The notes under the pieces are model-generated. The model saw nothing but the letters and a program-made list of their open reading frames with translations. It made no database searches and was not told the DNA's origin. From contig NZ_CP083740.1 in NCBI RefSeq assembly GCF_020150455.1, positions 3,596,001 through 3,660,000 on the forward strand: a stretch of DNA of 64,000 nt. The letters run 5' to 3'. Position 1 is the first letter of the stretch; each line of letters opens with the position of its first letter. The DNA comes from Bremerella sp. TYQ1. GTDB lineage: Bacteria; Planctomycetota; Planctomycetia; Pirellulales; Pirellulaceae. Shown in pieces: positions 32,959 to 42,989 of this stretch. The position numbers and the translations under genes are program-made.

Positions 32959-33308
32959 CACGAGCAACTACTGAAGCTTGCGGTATGCCGCAGGAGTGGT
33001 CAAACTATGTGTCAAGGGTTCTCAATCAGATTTAGGTAAACCCGTACATTCGTTGCGCCTTTACCGATTACCAGGGCACGATACCCCCTCACCTTAAGTA
33101 GATGCGAATTATGGAGTTTTAAAGCCACTTAGAGCCCCTGGAGAACGCTTAGTGTCACGTAACTTCCGTTACAAGCCACTTCGAGCCGCATAGAGGAACA
33201 GAAACTACCTACAAACGTCCCTCCACAATTCTCCTAAATGCGATTTCCTATCATTACATTAACTGCGCAACTCCTCATCAATACAGCAATACAACCTGAG
33301 CAACTTCT
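32959..33308. other. Divergent intergenic region
   Basis: About 350 bases between the Tad operon and a secreted hydrolase gene. It contains a short GCGG/CCGC hairpin near 32980 and a second direct repeat, AAGCCACTT-N-GAGCC, at 33122-33136 and 33173-33187. No gene was seen. Promoters for both sides must lie here, but no consensus hexamer pair was convincing. Confidence 0.45.
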
Positions 33309-34136
33309 ATGAAACATCCAAGCCATAAATTCGTTATTACCACACTCTTTGCTCTCTGCTTGATGGCGGGGACGCTTCGTGCTGATTGGCCTGGAAAAGA
33401 GTCGACCTGGAATGGTTTCCAGAAGTTTGATTTCACCGTCGATCAGCGGCCAGCTTATGTTGTCGTTCCCAAACAAGCGGCCGATGGCAATCCATGGGTC
33501 TGGCGAGCTCGTTTTCCCGGCTTCCATGCGGAGGCAGATCAATTGCTCCTGGACCGTGGGTTTCACGTTGCCTACATCAATACCAACGACATGCTCGGCA
33601 GCCCTAGAGCCATGCAGCATTGGGACAACTTCTACAAGTTCCTGACCGAGAAAGGGCTTTCAAAGAAGGTTTGCCTGGAAGGAGTCAGTCGCGGTGGGCT
33701 CTTCGTTTATGGCTGGGCGTCGCGACACCCTGAACTTGTCGCTTGCATTTACTGCGATACGCCAGTTTGCGACATCAAGAGCTGGCCTGGCGGTAAGGGC
33801 CAAGGGGTCGGCAGCAGCGGTACCTGGAAGAGATTACTCGAGGAATATGACTTCACCGAAGAACAAGCGATGGCTTATTCTAAGAATCCCATCGAGATCC
33901 TCCAGCCGATCGCGGATGCCAAGATCCCGGTTCTTCATATTGTTTCTCTCAACGATGTCGTAGTTCCGCCAACGGAAAACACATTCATTCTGGCCGAACG
34001 GTATCGGCAACTGGGTGGCACGATCGACATCATCGAGGTCAAAGAAGGAACCGAAAAGTCGCAGGGTCATCATTTCACCCATCCGGACCCAAAAAGAGTG
34101 GCAGATTTCATCGAATCTCACGGTAAGAAGAAGTAA
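33309..34136 (+). CDS. Exported alpha/beta hydrolase
   Basis: A 275-residue secreted hydrolase: signal peptide to about residue 25, an N-terminal strand region, nucleophile elbow GVSRGG (Ser in residues about 120-125), likely acid residue in SLNDVVVPP, and a His in GHHFTHPDP near the end. It resembles prolyl-oligopeptidase-like esterases common next to planctomycete sulfatases. It precedes the sulfatase series by 114 bases on the same strand and may deacylate a sulfated polysaccharide. Confidence 0.8.
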   Translation: MKHPSHKFVITTLFALCLMAGTLRADWPGKESTWNGFQKFDFTVDQRPAYVVVPKQAADGNPWVWRARFPGFHAEADQLLLDRGFHVAYINTNDMLGSPRAMQHWDNFYKFLTEKGLSKKVCLEGVSRGGLFVYGWASRHPELVACIYCDTPVCDIKSWPGGKGQGVGSSGTWKRLLEEYDFTEEQAMAYSKNPIEILQPIADAKIPVLHIVSLNDVVVPPTENTFILAERYRQLGGTIDIIEVKEGTEKSQGHHFTHPDPKRVADFIESHGKKK

Positions 34137-34250
34137 CCCAGATTCGATTTCGGCAAAAAGTTGACTCGGCATGTCGAAGCGAAGACAATAACGAGTCCTC
34201 TAATATCTCACCGCGCTCGCTAATCTGCCATTCTTTCACGAGGACCATCC

Positions 34251-35849
34251 ATGCCTCCTAGTCTTTCCCTGCGCGTCTCGACTTGGGCGTTGACTCTGGC
34301 ATTGGTAATGCCGCTGCTCACCATGGCTGCGGAGAAGCCTAACATCGTCCTGATCATGGCCGATGACATGGGTTTTTCCGACATCGGTTGCTACGGAGGT
34401 GAAATCGATACACCTAACCTCGATGCCTTGGCCGAGGGCGGCCTCCGATTTACGCAGTTCTATAACACGGCTCGCTGTTGCCCGACACGCGCTGCACTTT
34501 TGACTGGGCTCTACCAGCACCAAGCCGGGATCGGCCATATGGTTGGCGATTACGGTGTCCCTTCCTATCAAGGCTACCTCAACGATCAATGCGTTACCTT
34601 GGCCGAGGCCCTTCGTCCGGCCGGCTACACGACGCTGATGACCGGCAAATGGCATGTTGGATCCAAGCAGGAACACTGGCCCACGCGACGTGGTTTTGAT
34701 CGCTATTGGGGAACACCCACGGGAGGTGGCTTCTACTTCAAAGAGTCTCTCAAAGTTCGCAACACCGTTTTTTTCGTCAACAACGAGGAGCGAGTTGAGA
34801 TCGACGACGACTTCTACGTGACGGATGCCTTTACGGATCACGCGATTGAATTTGTCGACGAAGCGGTCAACAAAACCAAGAAACCGTTCTTCTTGTATCT
34901 CGCCCACATCGCTCCGCATTGGCCACTTCAAGCGAAGCCGGAAGACATCGAGAAGTACAACGGCAAGTACGACATCGGATGGGATGCGGTACGCAAGGCG
35001 CGCTTTGATCGCCAGACACAAATGGGATTTTTTCCAGACGGAACCCAGCTAAGCGAGCGTGACGGACAAGCCAAGCCCTGGGCCAAGACTTCCGCCGAAA
35101 CGCAGAAAGACTTGGCCTACCGCATGGAAGTGTACGCTGCCCAAGTCGACTGCATCGACCAGAACGTCGGTCGGCTGGTAAGCAAATTGAAAGAACTTGG
35201 CCAGTTCGAGAATACCCTGTTCATCTTTCTATCAGACAACGGATGCTCGGCCGAAGGAGGACCAGGCGGTTTTAGTCGTGGTGAGAAGAACGCTCCCATC
35301 GGCACCGGCAGTTCCTACGCAAGCGTCGGCTTGGAATGGGCCAACGCTAGTGACACCCCGTTTCGCAAATTCAAAATGGATACGCGAGAAGGAGGCATCT
35401 CTTCACCACTTATCTTGCATTGGCCTGAAGGGATTCAATCGCCCAATCGCTTGGTCGACATGCCTGGTCATGTGATCGATATCATGCCGACGCTGCTGGA
35501 AGTTGCCGGGGCGACGTATCCTCAGAATCGCGACGGAAAGCAAGTGATCCCTTACGAAGGCACCAGCCTCGCCGCTCAGTTTGACGCGTCGCAAGCCACG
35601 AAGCCACGGGATTTGTTCTGGGAACATGAGGGCAATCAGGCCATTCGTCGCGGTGACTGGAAGGCACTTCGCATCAAGAACGGGCCCTGGTCGCTGTACA
35701 ACCTGAAAGAAGATCGAACGGAAACGACCAATCTCAATCAAGTGGATCCGGACAAAACGCAAGAGTTAGCCAATGCATGGCAAGCCTGGTCAGAACGGTG
35801 CGGCGTCTGGGACTGGAAAGAGCTGCAGCAACAACGTCGCAAGAAATAG
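34251..35849 (+). CDS. Exported sulfatase 1 (arylsulfatase family)
   Basis: A 532-residue type I sulfatase. Signal peptide to about residue 26, metal site MADDMGFSDIGCYG, and formylglycine motif C76-CPTR-AALLTG; the cysteine must be matured by a formylglycine-generating enzyme, not encoded in this window. GKWHVG and the later SDNGCSAEGG segment complete the active site. The insert after the SDNG motif and the WEHEGN-AIRRGDWKA end match family S1 arylsulfatases. Probably periplasmic or secreted, removing sulfate from glycans. First of four co-directional sulfatases. Confidence 0.9.
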   Translation: MPPSLSLRVSTWALTLALVMPLLTMAAEKPNIVLIMADDMGFSDIGCYGGEIDTPNLDALAEGGLRFTQFYNTARCCPTRAALLTGLYQHQAGIGHMVGDYGVPSYQGYLNDQCVTLAEALRPAGYTTLMTGKWHVGSKQEHWPTRRGFDRYWGTPTGGGFYFKESLKVRNTVFFVNNEERVEIDDDFYVTDAFTDHAIEFVDEAVNKTKKPFFLYLAHIAPHWPLQAKPEDIEKYNGKYDIGWDAVRKARFDRQTQMGFFPDGTQLSERDGQAKPWAKTSAETQKDLAYRMEVYAAQVDCIDQNVGRLVSKLKELGQFENTLFIFLSDNGCSAEGGPGGFSRGEKNAPIGTGSSYASVGLEWANASDTPFRKFKMDTREGGISSPLILHWPEGIQSPNRLVDMPGHVIDIMPTLLEVAGATYPQNRDGKQVIPYEGTSLAAQFDASQATKPRDLFWEHEGNQAIRRGDWKALRIKNGPWSLYNLKEDRTETTNLNQVDPDKTQELANAWQAWSERCGVWDWKELQQQRRKK

Positions 35850-35887
35850 AACCTTTCATTCGTATCTCATCTGAGGAAAGCTCCCCC

Positions 35888-37684
35888 ATGAAAAACGGTT
35901 TACTCGCGGTGCTACTTGTCGTACTTGGAACAGCAAGTACGTCGGCCGCTAAACCTAACATTGTCTTAGTGATCACCGACGACCAAGGCTACGGAGATTT
36001 GGCCTGCTATGGCAATCCAGTCATCAAGACACCCAATCTTGATACGCTGGCTTCGGAGTCTTCGCAGCTATCGAATTATCACGTCGCGCCGACCTGTTCA
36101 CCGACGCGTGCTGCCCTTCAGTCAGGGCATTGGACCGATCGCGCCGGTGCCTGGCACACGATCATGGGTCGGTCGATGCTTCGCGCCGAGGAAGCAACGC
36201 TCGGTCAATTGCTTAAAGACAATGGCTATGCCACCGCCATGTTCGGCAAGTGGCACCTCGGAGATAATTTCCCTTACCGTCCGGAAGACCGCGGCTATGA
36301 CGAAGTATATCGCCACGGCGGCGGCGGTGTCGGCCAAACGCCTGACGTGTGGGATAACGCCTACTTCGATGGTAGCTATTTTCACAACGGTAACATTGAG
36401 CCTGCCCAAGGTTTCTGCACGGATGTTTTCTTCGATCAAGCGAATCAATTCATCCGAAAGAACGCTGAAGCCAAGCAGCCATTCTTTGCGTACATCTCGA
36501 CAAACGCTCCGCATGGTCCGCTTCATTGTCCTCAAAACTACATGGATATGTATGCCGATCAGAAACCTGCTATCGCAGCGTTCTTTGGCATGATTACGAA
36601 CATTGACGATAACGTTGGCAAGACGCGAAAGCTATTGGAAGAACTGGGCATCGCCGAGAATACCATCTTTATCTTCACCACCGACAACGGCACCGCGACA
36701 GGAGGCTCTGTCTTCAATGCCGGAATGCGTGGCAAGAAGGGAAGCGAATACGATGGCGGACACCGAGTACCATTCATGTGCTATTGGCCTGCAGCGGGCC
36801 TCAATGAAAAGCATGTAAGCGACCGCTTAACCCACGCTGTTGATATTGCCCCGACGCTCCTGGACATGGTCGGAGGAACCGCGCCGGCAGGATACAAGTT
36901 CGACGGGGTTTCGATCAAAGCTTTGCTCGATCCCAAGTCGGATACCGATTGGGCAGATCGATATTTGGTAACGGACTCGCAGCGTGTCCGCGATCCGATC
37001 AAGTGGAAACAGACGGCGGTCATGTCGCAGCAGTGGCGACTAGTCAATGGCAAGGAACTGTACGACATCCAGAAAGATCCTGGCCAAAAGAACAACGTCG
37101 CCAAGTCGCACCCTGATGTAGTCGCCAAGATGACTGCCTTTTACGATCAGTGGTGGGCCGAGTTAGAACCTACATTCGCGAACCCAACAGAGATCTACCT
37201 GGGCGACGAAAATGCTCCGGAAGTTTCGCTGACCGCCCATGACTGGATCCAATCGGCCTACCCACCTTGGAGCCAAGCGCACATTCGTTCTGGCGATGGT
37301 AGCAAACCAAAGAAAAAGCCAGCCAAGCATGAGGGACACTGGGCAGTAAAAGTCGTTCGCGATGGAACGTACGAAGTCAGCCTCCGACGCTGGCCCGTGG
37401 AAGCCGATCAAGCGATTCGAGCCGAACTTCCCCCTGGTTCGGATGTACCTGGTGCATCGAAGGCTCTTCGTACTCGCCCTGGCGTATCGATTCCAGTTGT
37501 CTCCGCCACGCTTCGGATTGATGATACCGATTTGGAGTCGAAGCGGGTTGCCGCCGATGCCCACGATGTCCGTTTTAAGACGAAGCTGACGAAAGGATCG
37601 CACAAACTATCTCCACTGTTTGTGATGGAAGATGGTGGTGAAGTCGGTGCGTATTATGCAATCGTTCGTTACATAGAGGATTAA
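35888..37684 (+). CDS. Exported sulfatase 2 with C-terminal extension
   Basis: A 598-residue sulfatase: signal peptide, VITDDQGYGDLACYG metal motif, formylglycine Cys70 in CSPTRAALQSG, GKWHLGD, and TTDNGTATGG. Beyond the usual end near residue 480, an extra domain of about 110 residues follows (VVRDGTYEVSLRRWPVEADQ...), probably a beta-sandwich. The ATG at 35888 follows GAGGAAAG; an in-frame start 111 bases upstream lies inside the preceding gene. Only three bases separate it from sulfatase 3, so they are co-transcribed. Confidence 0.9.
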   Translation: MKNGLLAVLLVVLGTASTSAAKPNIVLVITDDQGYGDLACYGNPVIKTPNLDTLASESSQLSNYHVAPTCSPTRAALQSGHWTDRAGAWHTIMGRSMLRAEEATLGQLLKDNGYATAMFGKWHLGDNFPYRPEDRGYDEVYRHGGGGVGQTPDVWDNAYFDGSYFHNGNIEPAQGFCTDVFFDQANQFIRKNAEAKQPFFAYISTNAPHGPLHCPQNYMDMYADQKPAIAAFFGMITNIDDNVGKTRKLLEELGIAENTIFIFTTDNGTATGGSVFNAGMRGKKGSEYDGGHRVPFMCYWPAAGLNEKHVSDRLTHAVDIAPTLLDMVGGTAPAGYKFDGVSIKALLDPKSDTDWADRYLVTDSQRVRDPIKWKQTAVMSQQWRLVNGKELYDIQKDPGQKNNVAKSHPDVVAKMTAFYDQWWAELEPTFANPTEIYLGDENAPEVSLTAHDWIQSAYPPWSQAHIRSGDGSKPKKKPAKHEGHWAVKVVRDGTYEVSLRRWPVEADQAIRAELPPGSDVPGASKALRTRPGVSIPVVSATLRIDDTDLESKRVAADAHDVRFKTKLTKGSHKLSPLFVMEDGGEVGAYYAIVRYIED

Positions 37685-37687
37685 CTT

Positions 37688-39181
37688 ATGATTCGCATTT
37701 TATCTGCGATGGCAGTTATTTGTGCAGCGGCTACATCAGCCGCGGCTAACGAGTTGCCGAATATTGTCATCTTGTATGCCGACGACATGGGCTTTGGTGA
37801 TCTGGGTGCAAACAATCCAAAGTCAAAGATTCCAACGCCTCATTTGGACAAGCTGGCCGAAGAAGGGCTTCGCTTGACCGACGCCCATAGCTCGTCAGGT
37901 ATCTGCACGCCGAGTCGTTATGCGTTGCTAACAGGACGATATCACTGGCGAAAGTTTCACGACATCGTGCATTCGTTCGGACCTCCCGTGATTGATGCCG
38001 ATGAATTGACGATGGCCGAGATGCTGCAGGCCAGCGGTTACCGTACGGCCTGCATCGGCAAGTGGCACCTAGGCTGGAACTGGAAGGAAGTCATTCGCCC
38101 TGAGGCCCAAGCCAAACTGGTTGGCCGCAATCCGATCCTCTCTCCAGAAGACATCGACTGGAGCCAATCGATCTCAGGTGGTCCGACCTCGCATGGATTT
38201 GATTTCTACTTCGGCGACGACGTTCCCAACTTTCCGCCCTATGCTTGGTTTGAAGACGATAAAGTCATCACAACGCCGACAGTGCTTCTCACCAAGACTC
38301 CCAAAACACCTGAAGGAAGCTGGAGTGCACGCCCTGGCCCTGCCGTCGAGGACTGGGATTTTTGGAATGTTGTTCCGAAGTTAGCCGATAACGCGGTCGA
38401 CTGGATTGCCCAACAGAAGGGATCTGACAAACCGTTCTTTCTTTATGTACCGTTCAATTCACCTCACTCGCCTATCGTGCCGACCGAACCGTTCGTTGGC
38501 AGTTCCCAAGCCGGACCGTTCGGTGATTTCGTCACAATGACCGACGCCATGGCAGGACGCATCCTCAAAGCCTTGCAAGAGAACGGTTTCGAAGAGAACA
38601 CCGTCGTCATTTTCACCGCCGACAACGGCGCCGAGAAGTACGCCTACGAACGCGTAAAGAAGTATGATCACTGGAGCTCCGAGCCATTTCGTGGCGTGAA
38701 GCGAGATTTATATGAAGGGGGACATCATGTCCCTTTCATCGTGAAATGGCGCGGAAAGATCACGCCAGGCACCGCCAGTGATGCGCTGACCAGTCAAGTC
38801 GATATCATGGCGACGATTGCTGCGATCATCGATTACGAGGTTCCCGCCGACACGGCTCACGATAGCTACAATCAACTTGCCGTTTGGACGTCTGGCGAAG
38901 CATCGCCTCGTACCGAAATCATTCACAACACCTTCGCAAAGGCCTACGCGATTCGGGATGGAGATTGGCTACTGATTGATTCCTCGTCAGGTTCGCATAA
39001 TCGAATTCCCAAGTGGTTCAACGAGCAGCGTGGGTACATTAACAATCCGCAACCAGGCGAACTCTACCGCCTGAGCGATGACCCTGCCCAGAAACAAAAT
39101 CGATACGCAGAGAATTCTGAACGTGTCGAAAAGCTAAAGCAGAAACTCAAAACGATACAAACGCATGGACAGGTTCGTTAA
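37688..39181 (+). CDS. Exported sulfatase 3
   Basis: A 497-residue sulfatase: signal peptide (to about residue 21), YADDMGFGDLGANN metal motif, formylglycine Cys73 in CTPSRYALLTGRYHWR, GKWHLGWNW, and FTADNGAEKYAY. CTPSR is the canonical Cys-type maturation site. The end has LYRLSDDPAQKQN, the common sulfatase tail. It is tightly coupled to sulfatase 2 (3-base gap) and followed after 35 bases by sulfatase 4. Confidence 0.9.
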   Translation: MIRILSAMAVICAAATSAAANELPNIVILYADDMGFGDLGANNPKSKIPTPHLDKLAEEGLRLTDAHSSSGICTPSRYALLTGRYHWRKFHDIVHSFGPPVIDADELTMAEMLQASGYRTACIGKWHLGWNWKEVIRPEAQAKLVGRNPILSPEDIDWSQSISGGPTSHGFDFYFGDDVPNFPPYAWFEDDKVITTPTVLLTKTPKTPEGSWSARPGPAVEDWDFWNVVPKLADNAVDWIAQQKGSDKPFFLYVPFNSPHSPIVPTEPFVGSSQAGPFGDFVTMTDAMAGRILKALQENGFEENTVVIFTADNGAEKYAYERVKKYDHWSSEPFRGVKRDLYEGGHHVPFIVKWRGKITPGTASDALTSQVDIMATIAAIIDYEVPADTAHDSYNQLAVWTSGEASPRTEIIHNTFAKAYAIRDGDWLLIDSSSGSHNRIPKWFNEQRGYINNPQPGELYRLSDDPAQKQNRYAENSERVEKLKQKLKTIQTHGQVR

Positions 39182-39216
39182 GCCTCCCTGCACTTCCCTA
39201 TTGAAGAGACCTCCCT

Positions 39217-40665
39217 ATGACTCGCATGCTTACGCTTGTCGTTGCCCTCCATCTGACTTGGGGGCTATCCGTCGCGACGGCTCAAGTCGAAAACGAACAA
39301 GACCGTCCGCACATTATCTTTGTCATGGCCGATGACATGGGGTGGGGCCAAACGGGCTATCGCAATCACCCCGTTCTAAAGACGCCCAGCTTAGATTTAA
39401 TGGCCGCCAACGGATTGCGATTCGAGCGTTTCTATGCGGGATGTGCCGTTTGTTCACCGACACGTGCAAGCGTGCTCACCGGTCGATCGCCAGATCGTTG
39501 CGGCGTGCTTTCGCATGGATACGCACTACGTCACCAGGAAAAAACGATCGCCCAGGCTCTCAAAGATGCAGGGTATGTCACGGGGCACTTCGGCAAGTGG
39601 CATTTAGATGGTCTAAAAGGACCCGGCGTCCCGATTCTAGACAACGACGACTATAACCCTGGCAACTTTGGATTTGACGAATGGCTTTCGGTGACAAACT
39701 TCTTCGATGTCGATCCCCTGATGAGCCGCCAAGGCAAGATAGAACAGATGCAAGGAGACTCATCAGAAGTCGTCATCGCCGAGGCAATTGAGTTCTTGAA
39801 AAAGCATAAAGATGGCAGCAAGCCGACGTTTACTGTCGTTTGGTTCGGTACACCGCATAGCCCCTTCAAAGCGTTGGATGAAGACAAGATCCCTTTTGGC
39901 AATTTGAAGGCTGACTCAGAAAATCACTATGGCGAGTTGGTTGCCATGGATCGAAGCATTGGAACGCTACGATCGGCCCTGCGGGAAATGAAGATGGCTG
40001 ACAACACGATGTTTGTTTTTTGTAGCGACAATGGCGGGCTGCCCAAGATCCAGCCCGATACCGTCGGTGGCCTTCGTGGAAAGAAAGGAAGCCTTTACGA
40101 AGGGGGACTTCGCGTACCAGCGATCATCGAATGGCCCTCAAAAATTCAGCCTCGCATTACCGAGTATCCCGCTTGCACGATGGACTTGTTTCCAACGGTC
40201 GCCGATGTCTTGGGCCTTCCTAACGATGTGTTCGTTCAGCCACTCGACGGTGTTAGCCTGAAACCATTGATGTCGGACGATCTGGGTGCACGCGAGAATC
40301 CGATCCCCTTTCGCTTTCACAAACAAGCGGCGCTGGTGGACAACAACTGGAAGCTCGTAACGACCAATCGAAATCAGGAAAAGAGCTTCGAGCTTTACAA
40401 TCTTAAGGACGACCCGCACGAAACGACCAATCTTGCGAAAACTGAGCCAGAGGAGTTTGAAAAGCTCAAAGGCAAATACAACGCTTGGAACGAGGAAGTT
40501 GAAGCCAGCTTCGCCGGGAAAGATTATGAGGCAGGGAAACTGAATGAGCCTGATCCGGAACCTCAATTTTGGTTTACCCACCCTCGCTACAAGTCGTATG
40601 TCCCCAAATGGGAAGATCGCTGGGAGTACAAATCGTATATCCAAAGGGTCAAAAAGCGGAAATAG
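39217..40665 (+). CDS. Exported sulfatase 4
   Basis: A 482-residue sulfatase: signal peptide, MADDMGWGQTGYRN metal motif, formylglycine Cys79 in CSPTRASVLTGRS, GKWHLDG, and CSDNGGLPKI. The GQTGYRNHP and LRVPAIIEWP signatures are typical of planctomycete arylsulfatases. Last gene of the four-sulfatase run, followed by a strong terminator. Confidence 0.9.
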   Translation: MTRMLTLVVALHLTWGLSVATAQVENEQDRPHIIFVMADDMGWGQTGYRNHPVLKTPSLDLMAANGLRFERFYAGCAVCSPTRASVLTGRSPDRCGVLSHGYALRHQEKTIAQALKDAGYVTGHFGKWHLDGLKGPGVPILDNDDYNPGNFGFDEWLSVTNFFDVDPLMSRQGKIEQMQGDSSEVVIAEAIEFLKKHKDGSKPTFTVVWFGTPHSPFKALDEDKIPFGNLKADSENHYGELVAMDRSIGTLRSALREMKMADNTMFVFCSDNGGLPKIQPDTVGGLRGKKGSLYEGGLRVPAIIEWPSKIQPRITEYPACTMDLFPTVADVLGLPNDVFVQPLDGVSLKPLMSDDLGARENPIPFRFHKQAALVDNNWKLVTTNRNQEKSFELYNLKDDPHETTNLAKTEPEEFEKLKGKYNAWNEEVEASFAGKDYEAGKLNEPDPEPQFWFTHPRYKSYVPKWEDRWEYKSYIQRVKKRK

Positions 40666-40721
40666 CTTAATGGCCAACTCCTGACCACACTTCCTAACAA
40701 ACAGGCACTTTAGGGAAGGCC

Positions 40722-40757
40722 AGTCACATCCAAACCAAGGGTGTGACTTTTTTTATT
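40722..40757 (+). terminator. Intrinsic terminator after the sulfatase run
   Basis: AGTCACATCC (40722-40731) pairs with GGGTGTGACT (40739-40748; one G-U), followed by TTTTTTATT on the plus strand. Confidence 0.9.
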
Positions 40758-40884
40758 GAAATTACCTACAAAACATTAGTAAACAACCCAATCGCAGTAC
40801 GACTTCTTTACGGAAGGCAATTCTCCTCCTGCTTTCCAACATGCGCTTCCCTCTAATCCATTCTCTATTCTGCGAAAATCTAAC

Positions 40885-41784
40885 ATGGCTATCTCCCTCG
40901 TCCCCCCTGCGCGTCGCGCGTTTACCTTGGTCGAATTGTTAGTGGTCATTGCCATTATTGGCGTCCTGATCGCCTTACTTCTGCCCGCCGTACAACAGGC
41001 TCGCGAGTCGGCGCGACGCACCCAGTGCGTGAACAACTTGAAGCAAGTCGGCCTCGCCGTACACAACTTTCACGACACATTCGGCGAGCTCCCACCATCA
41101 CGTATTCAATACGAATACCTTGGCTGGTCTGCTTTGCTACTGCCGTTCATGGAACAGTCGAACCTATACGATCAAATTGACCTGAAGAAGAAGTACAACG
41201 CTCAAACGACCGCCGTTCAGCAAACCGGGATTGCGGGGTATGTCTGCCCAAGCCGCCATAAAGTTGGCGATCAAACGACGGCTGTCCAAGCCATCAATGC
41301 CGACAACGGTGCCGTCTGGGATTACGCCACCGTCTGCGGCCCCAGCGGCGACAACTCGATCATCCGTCAATTCGGAAAAGAAAAAGGAATGCTGGTCGTC
41401 GCCCAGGGAAACAAGGATGGCTACAGCAGTCAAACCAACTTTGCTTCGGTTACCGATGGTTTGACGAACACCATCATGATCGGCGAACGTCATGTCCATA
41501 TTGAAAAGCTAAAGAACGAAAACACCGGCCACGACGGCCCGATCCTCAGCGGATGGGCGTACACCACTATGCGAGCGGCAGGGCCCGATTACCCCTTAGC
41601 CCAAAACATGCGAGACGATGTCGATGGTGTTGAGCATCTTGTTTTTGGCAGCTTTCACCCAGGCATTGTCAACTTCGTGATGGGAGATGGCAGCGTTCGT
41701 CCGATTCAAGTCAATATCGATGAGGACAATCTCGGCCGTCTTGCTAGTCGGGAAGATGGCCAAGTGATCAACGTCGACTTCTAA
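40885..41784 (+). CDS. DUF1559 protein with pilin-like N-terminus
   Basis: A 299-residue DUF1559 protein. After [12 protein letters not shown] comes the prepilin-like [14 protein letters not shown] helix, the [16 protein letters not shown] segment, and the closing block [17 protein letters not shown]. It follows the sulfatase terminator by 130 bases and is paired with a small lipoprotein gene, repeating the arrangement at 11.2-12.6 kb. Confidence 0.92.
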   Translation: MAISLVPPARRAFTLVELLVVIAIIGVLIALLLPAVQQARESARRTQCVNNLKQVGLAVHNFHDTFGELPPSRIQYEYLGWSALLLPFMEQSNLYDQIDLKKKYNAQTTAVQQTGIAGYVCPSRHKVGDQTTAVQAINADNGAVWDYATVCGPSGDNSIIRQFGKEKGMLVVAQGNKDGYSSQTNFASVTDGLTNTIMIGERHVHIEKLKNENTGHDGPILSGWAYTTMRAAGPDYPLAQNMRDDVDGVEHLVFGSFHPGIVNFVMGDGSVRPIQVNIDEDNLGRLASREDGQVINVDF

Positions 41785-41830
41785 GCACAAATGCTCACTT
41801 CTCGTCATTTAGCAAAGAAGGCGACCTATC

Positions 41831-42259
41831 ATGCAACGCAATCTACGACAGCAAGCAACGAAGCTGCTAGTCATGCTGGCCTGTATTATTCCGCTTGTGG
41901 GATGCGAGCAAACGACTTCGACGCATCCCGTGAAGGGAAAAGTGGTTCTCGCGAACGGCTCACCAGCTGGCGGTGGCATCATTAAGTTTCGAACAACCTC
42001 CGAAGAAGGAGAGACCGTGAAAGCCCACGGCCAGATCAATTCGGATGGCACTTTTGAACTCAGCACGTTCCAAAACGGAGACGGGGCCCTTGCCGGAGAA
42101 CACGAAGCGATCCTCTTCAGTCCTGCACTGGGCGATGGCTCGAACGCGGCAACAGCTCCGTCCTTTCCTAAGAAATACCGCAATTACGAAACGTCCGGAC
42201 TCAAGTTTGACGTGGGCCCGGGGGAGAACGATTTCGTTATTCGGTTGGAGGCTCGATAA
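41831..42259 (+). CDS. Lipoprotein with carboxypeptidase-regulatory-like domain
   Basis: A 142-residue lipoprotein. Signal with lipobox LVGC, then VKGKVVLANGSPAGGGIIKF, a single transthyretin-like beta-sandwich. Same family and position as the lipoproteins near 12.2 kb and 55.2 kb. It follows the DUF1559 gene after 46 bases and is ended by a terminator. Confidence 0.87.
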   Translation: MQRNLRQQATKLLVMLACIIPLVGCEQTTSTHPVKGKVVLANGSPAGGGIIKFRTTSEEGETVKAHGQINSDGTFELSTFQNGDGALAGEHEAILFSPALGDGSNAATAPSFPKKYRNYETSGLKFDVGPGENDFVIRLEAR

Positions 42260-42270
42260 GAGCTTTCCGC

Positions 42271-42312
42271 GGGCGGCCTCGCGCCTTAGGTGGGTGGCCG
42301 CCCCTTTATTCC
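42271..42312 (+). terminator. Intrinsic terminator after the lipoprotein gene
   Basis: GGGCGGCC (42271-42278) and GGCCGCCC (42296-42303) form an 8-bp perfect G+C stem with a 17-nt loop, followed by CTTTATT. T-run is weak. Confidence 0.7.
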
Positions 42313-42419
42313 ATTCTTTTTGTGTGTTTCATCGTAGTAAACTGATGAGTAGGCGTACGATCTATTATTGACGTCCTAGCTGCCTGCTGGGGCCCTTCCC
42401 ACGAATACCCCGCCTAATA

Positions 42420-42989
42420 ATGACCTACGAACTTCCAGAACGTTCCCCAGTAGAGGATGCATCGCAAGGGCAGCTTTACGCAGACTTTTTGGCCTATTTC
42501 TCGGCTGACTGCGAACGCTTGCATGCCTACATCTACTCGCTGCTGCCGCACCATGCTGATGCCGACGATGTCTTTCAGCGTTGCAGCCTGTTGCTCTGGA
42601 AAAAGTTCGAGACGTTTGATCAGGAACGTGACTTTCTCTCTTGGGCTTGCGGTGTCGCTTTTTATGAAGTGAAGAATTTCCTGCGAACTGCCCAAAGAGA
42701 CCGCCTACAATTTAGTGAAACATTACTCGACTTGCTTGCCGAGCGTCGAAGTGAAGACATTTCAAGTATGCCTGACCGACTCGCCGCATTGCGATTGTGC
42801 GTCAAGAAACTGACAGATAATCAGCAGCAACTTGTTTGGAAAGCATACGGTAGCGCCACGACAATGGCCGATCTGGCTGCGGCGACTGGCCGATCGGCCC
42901 AGACGCTTTACAACCAATTGGCAACGATCCGTCGCAAACTGGCCCAATGTGTTCAGCTGCAACTCACCGCAGCAGGAGAGGACGCATGA
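42420..42989 (+). CDS. ECF-type RNA polymerase sigma factor
   Basis: A 189-residue ECF sigma factor of the Rhodopirellula/Verrucomicrobium kind. Region 2 spans about residues 20-90 (LPHHADADDVFQRCSLLLW; DFLSWACGVAFYEVKNFLR) and region 4 about residues 120-175 (LTDNQQQLVWKAYGS; AAATGRSAQTLYNQL). It overlaps the FecR-like gene by four bases, so the two are translationally coupled; in this type of locus the FecR-like protein is the presumed membrane regulator of the sigma factor. No upstream autoregulatory site was recognised. Confidence 0.9.
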   Translation: MTYELPERSPVEDASQGQLYADFLAYFSADCERLHAYIYSLLPHHADADDVFQRCSLLLWKKFETFDQERDFLSWACGVAFYEVKNFLRTAQRDRLQFSETLLDLLAERRSEDISSMPDRLAALRLCVKKLTDNQQQLVWKAYGSATTMADLAAATGRSAQTLYNQLATIRRKLAQCVQLQLTAAGEDA

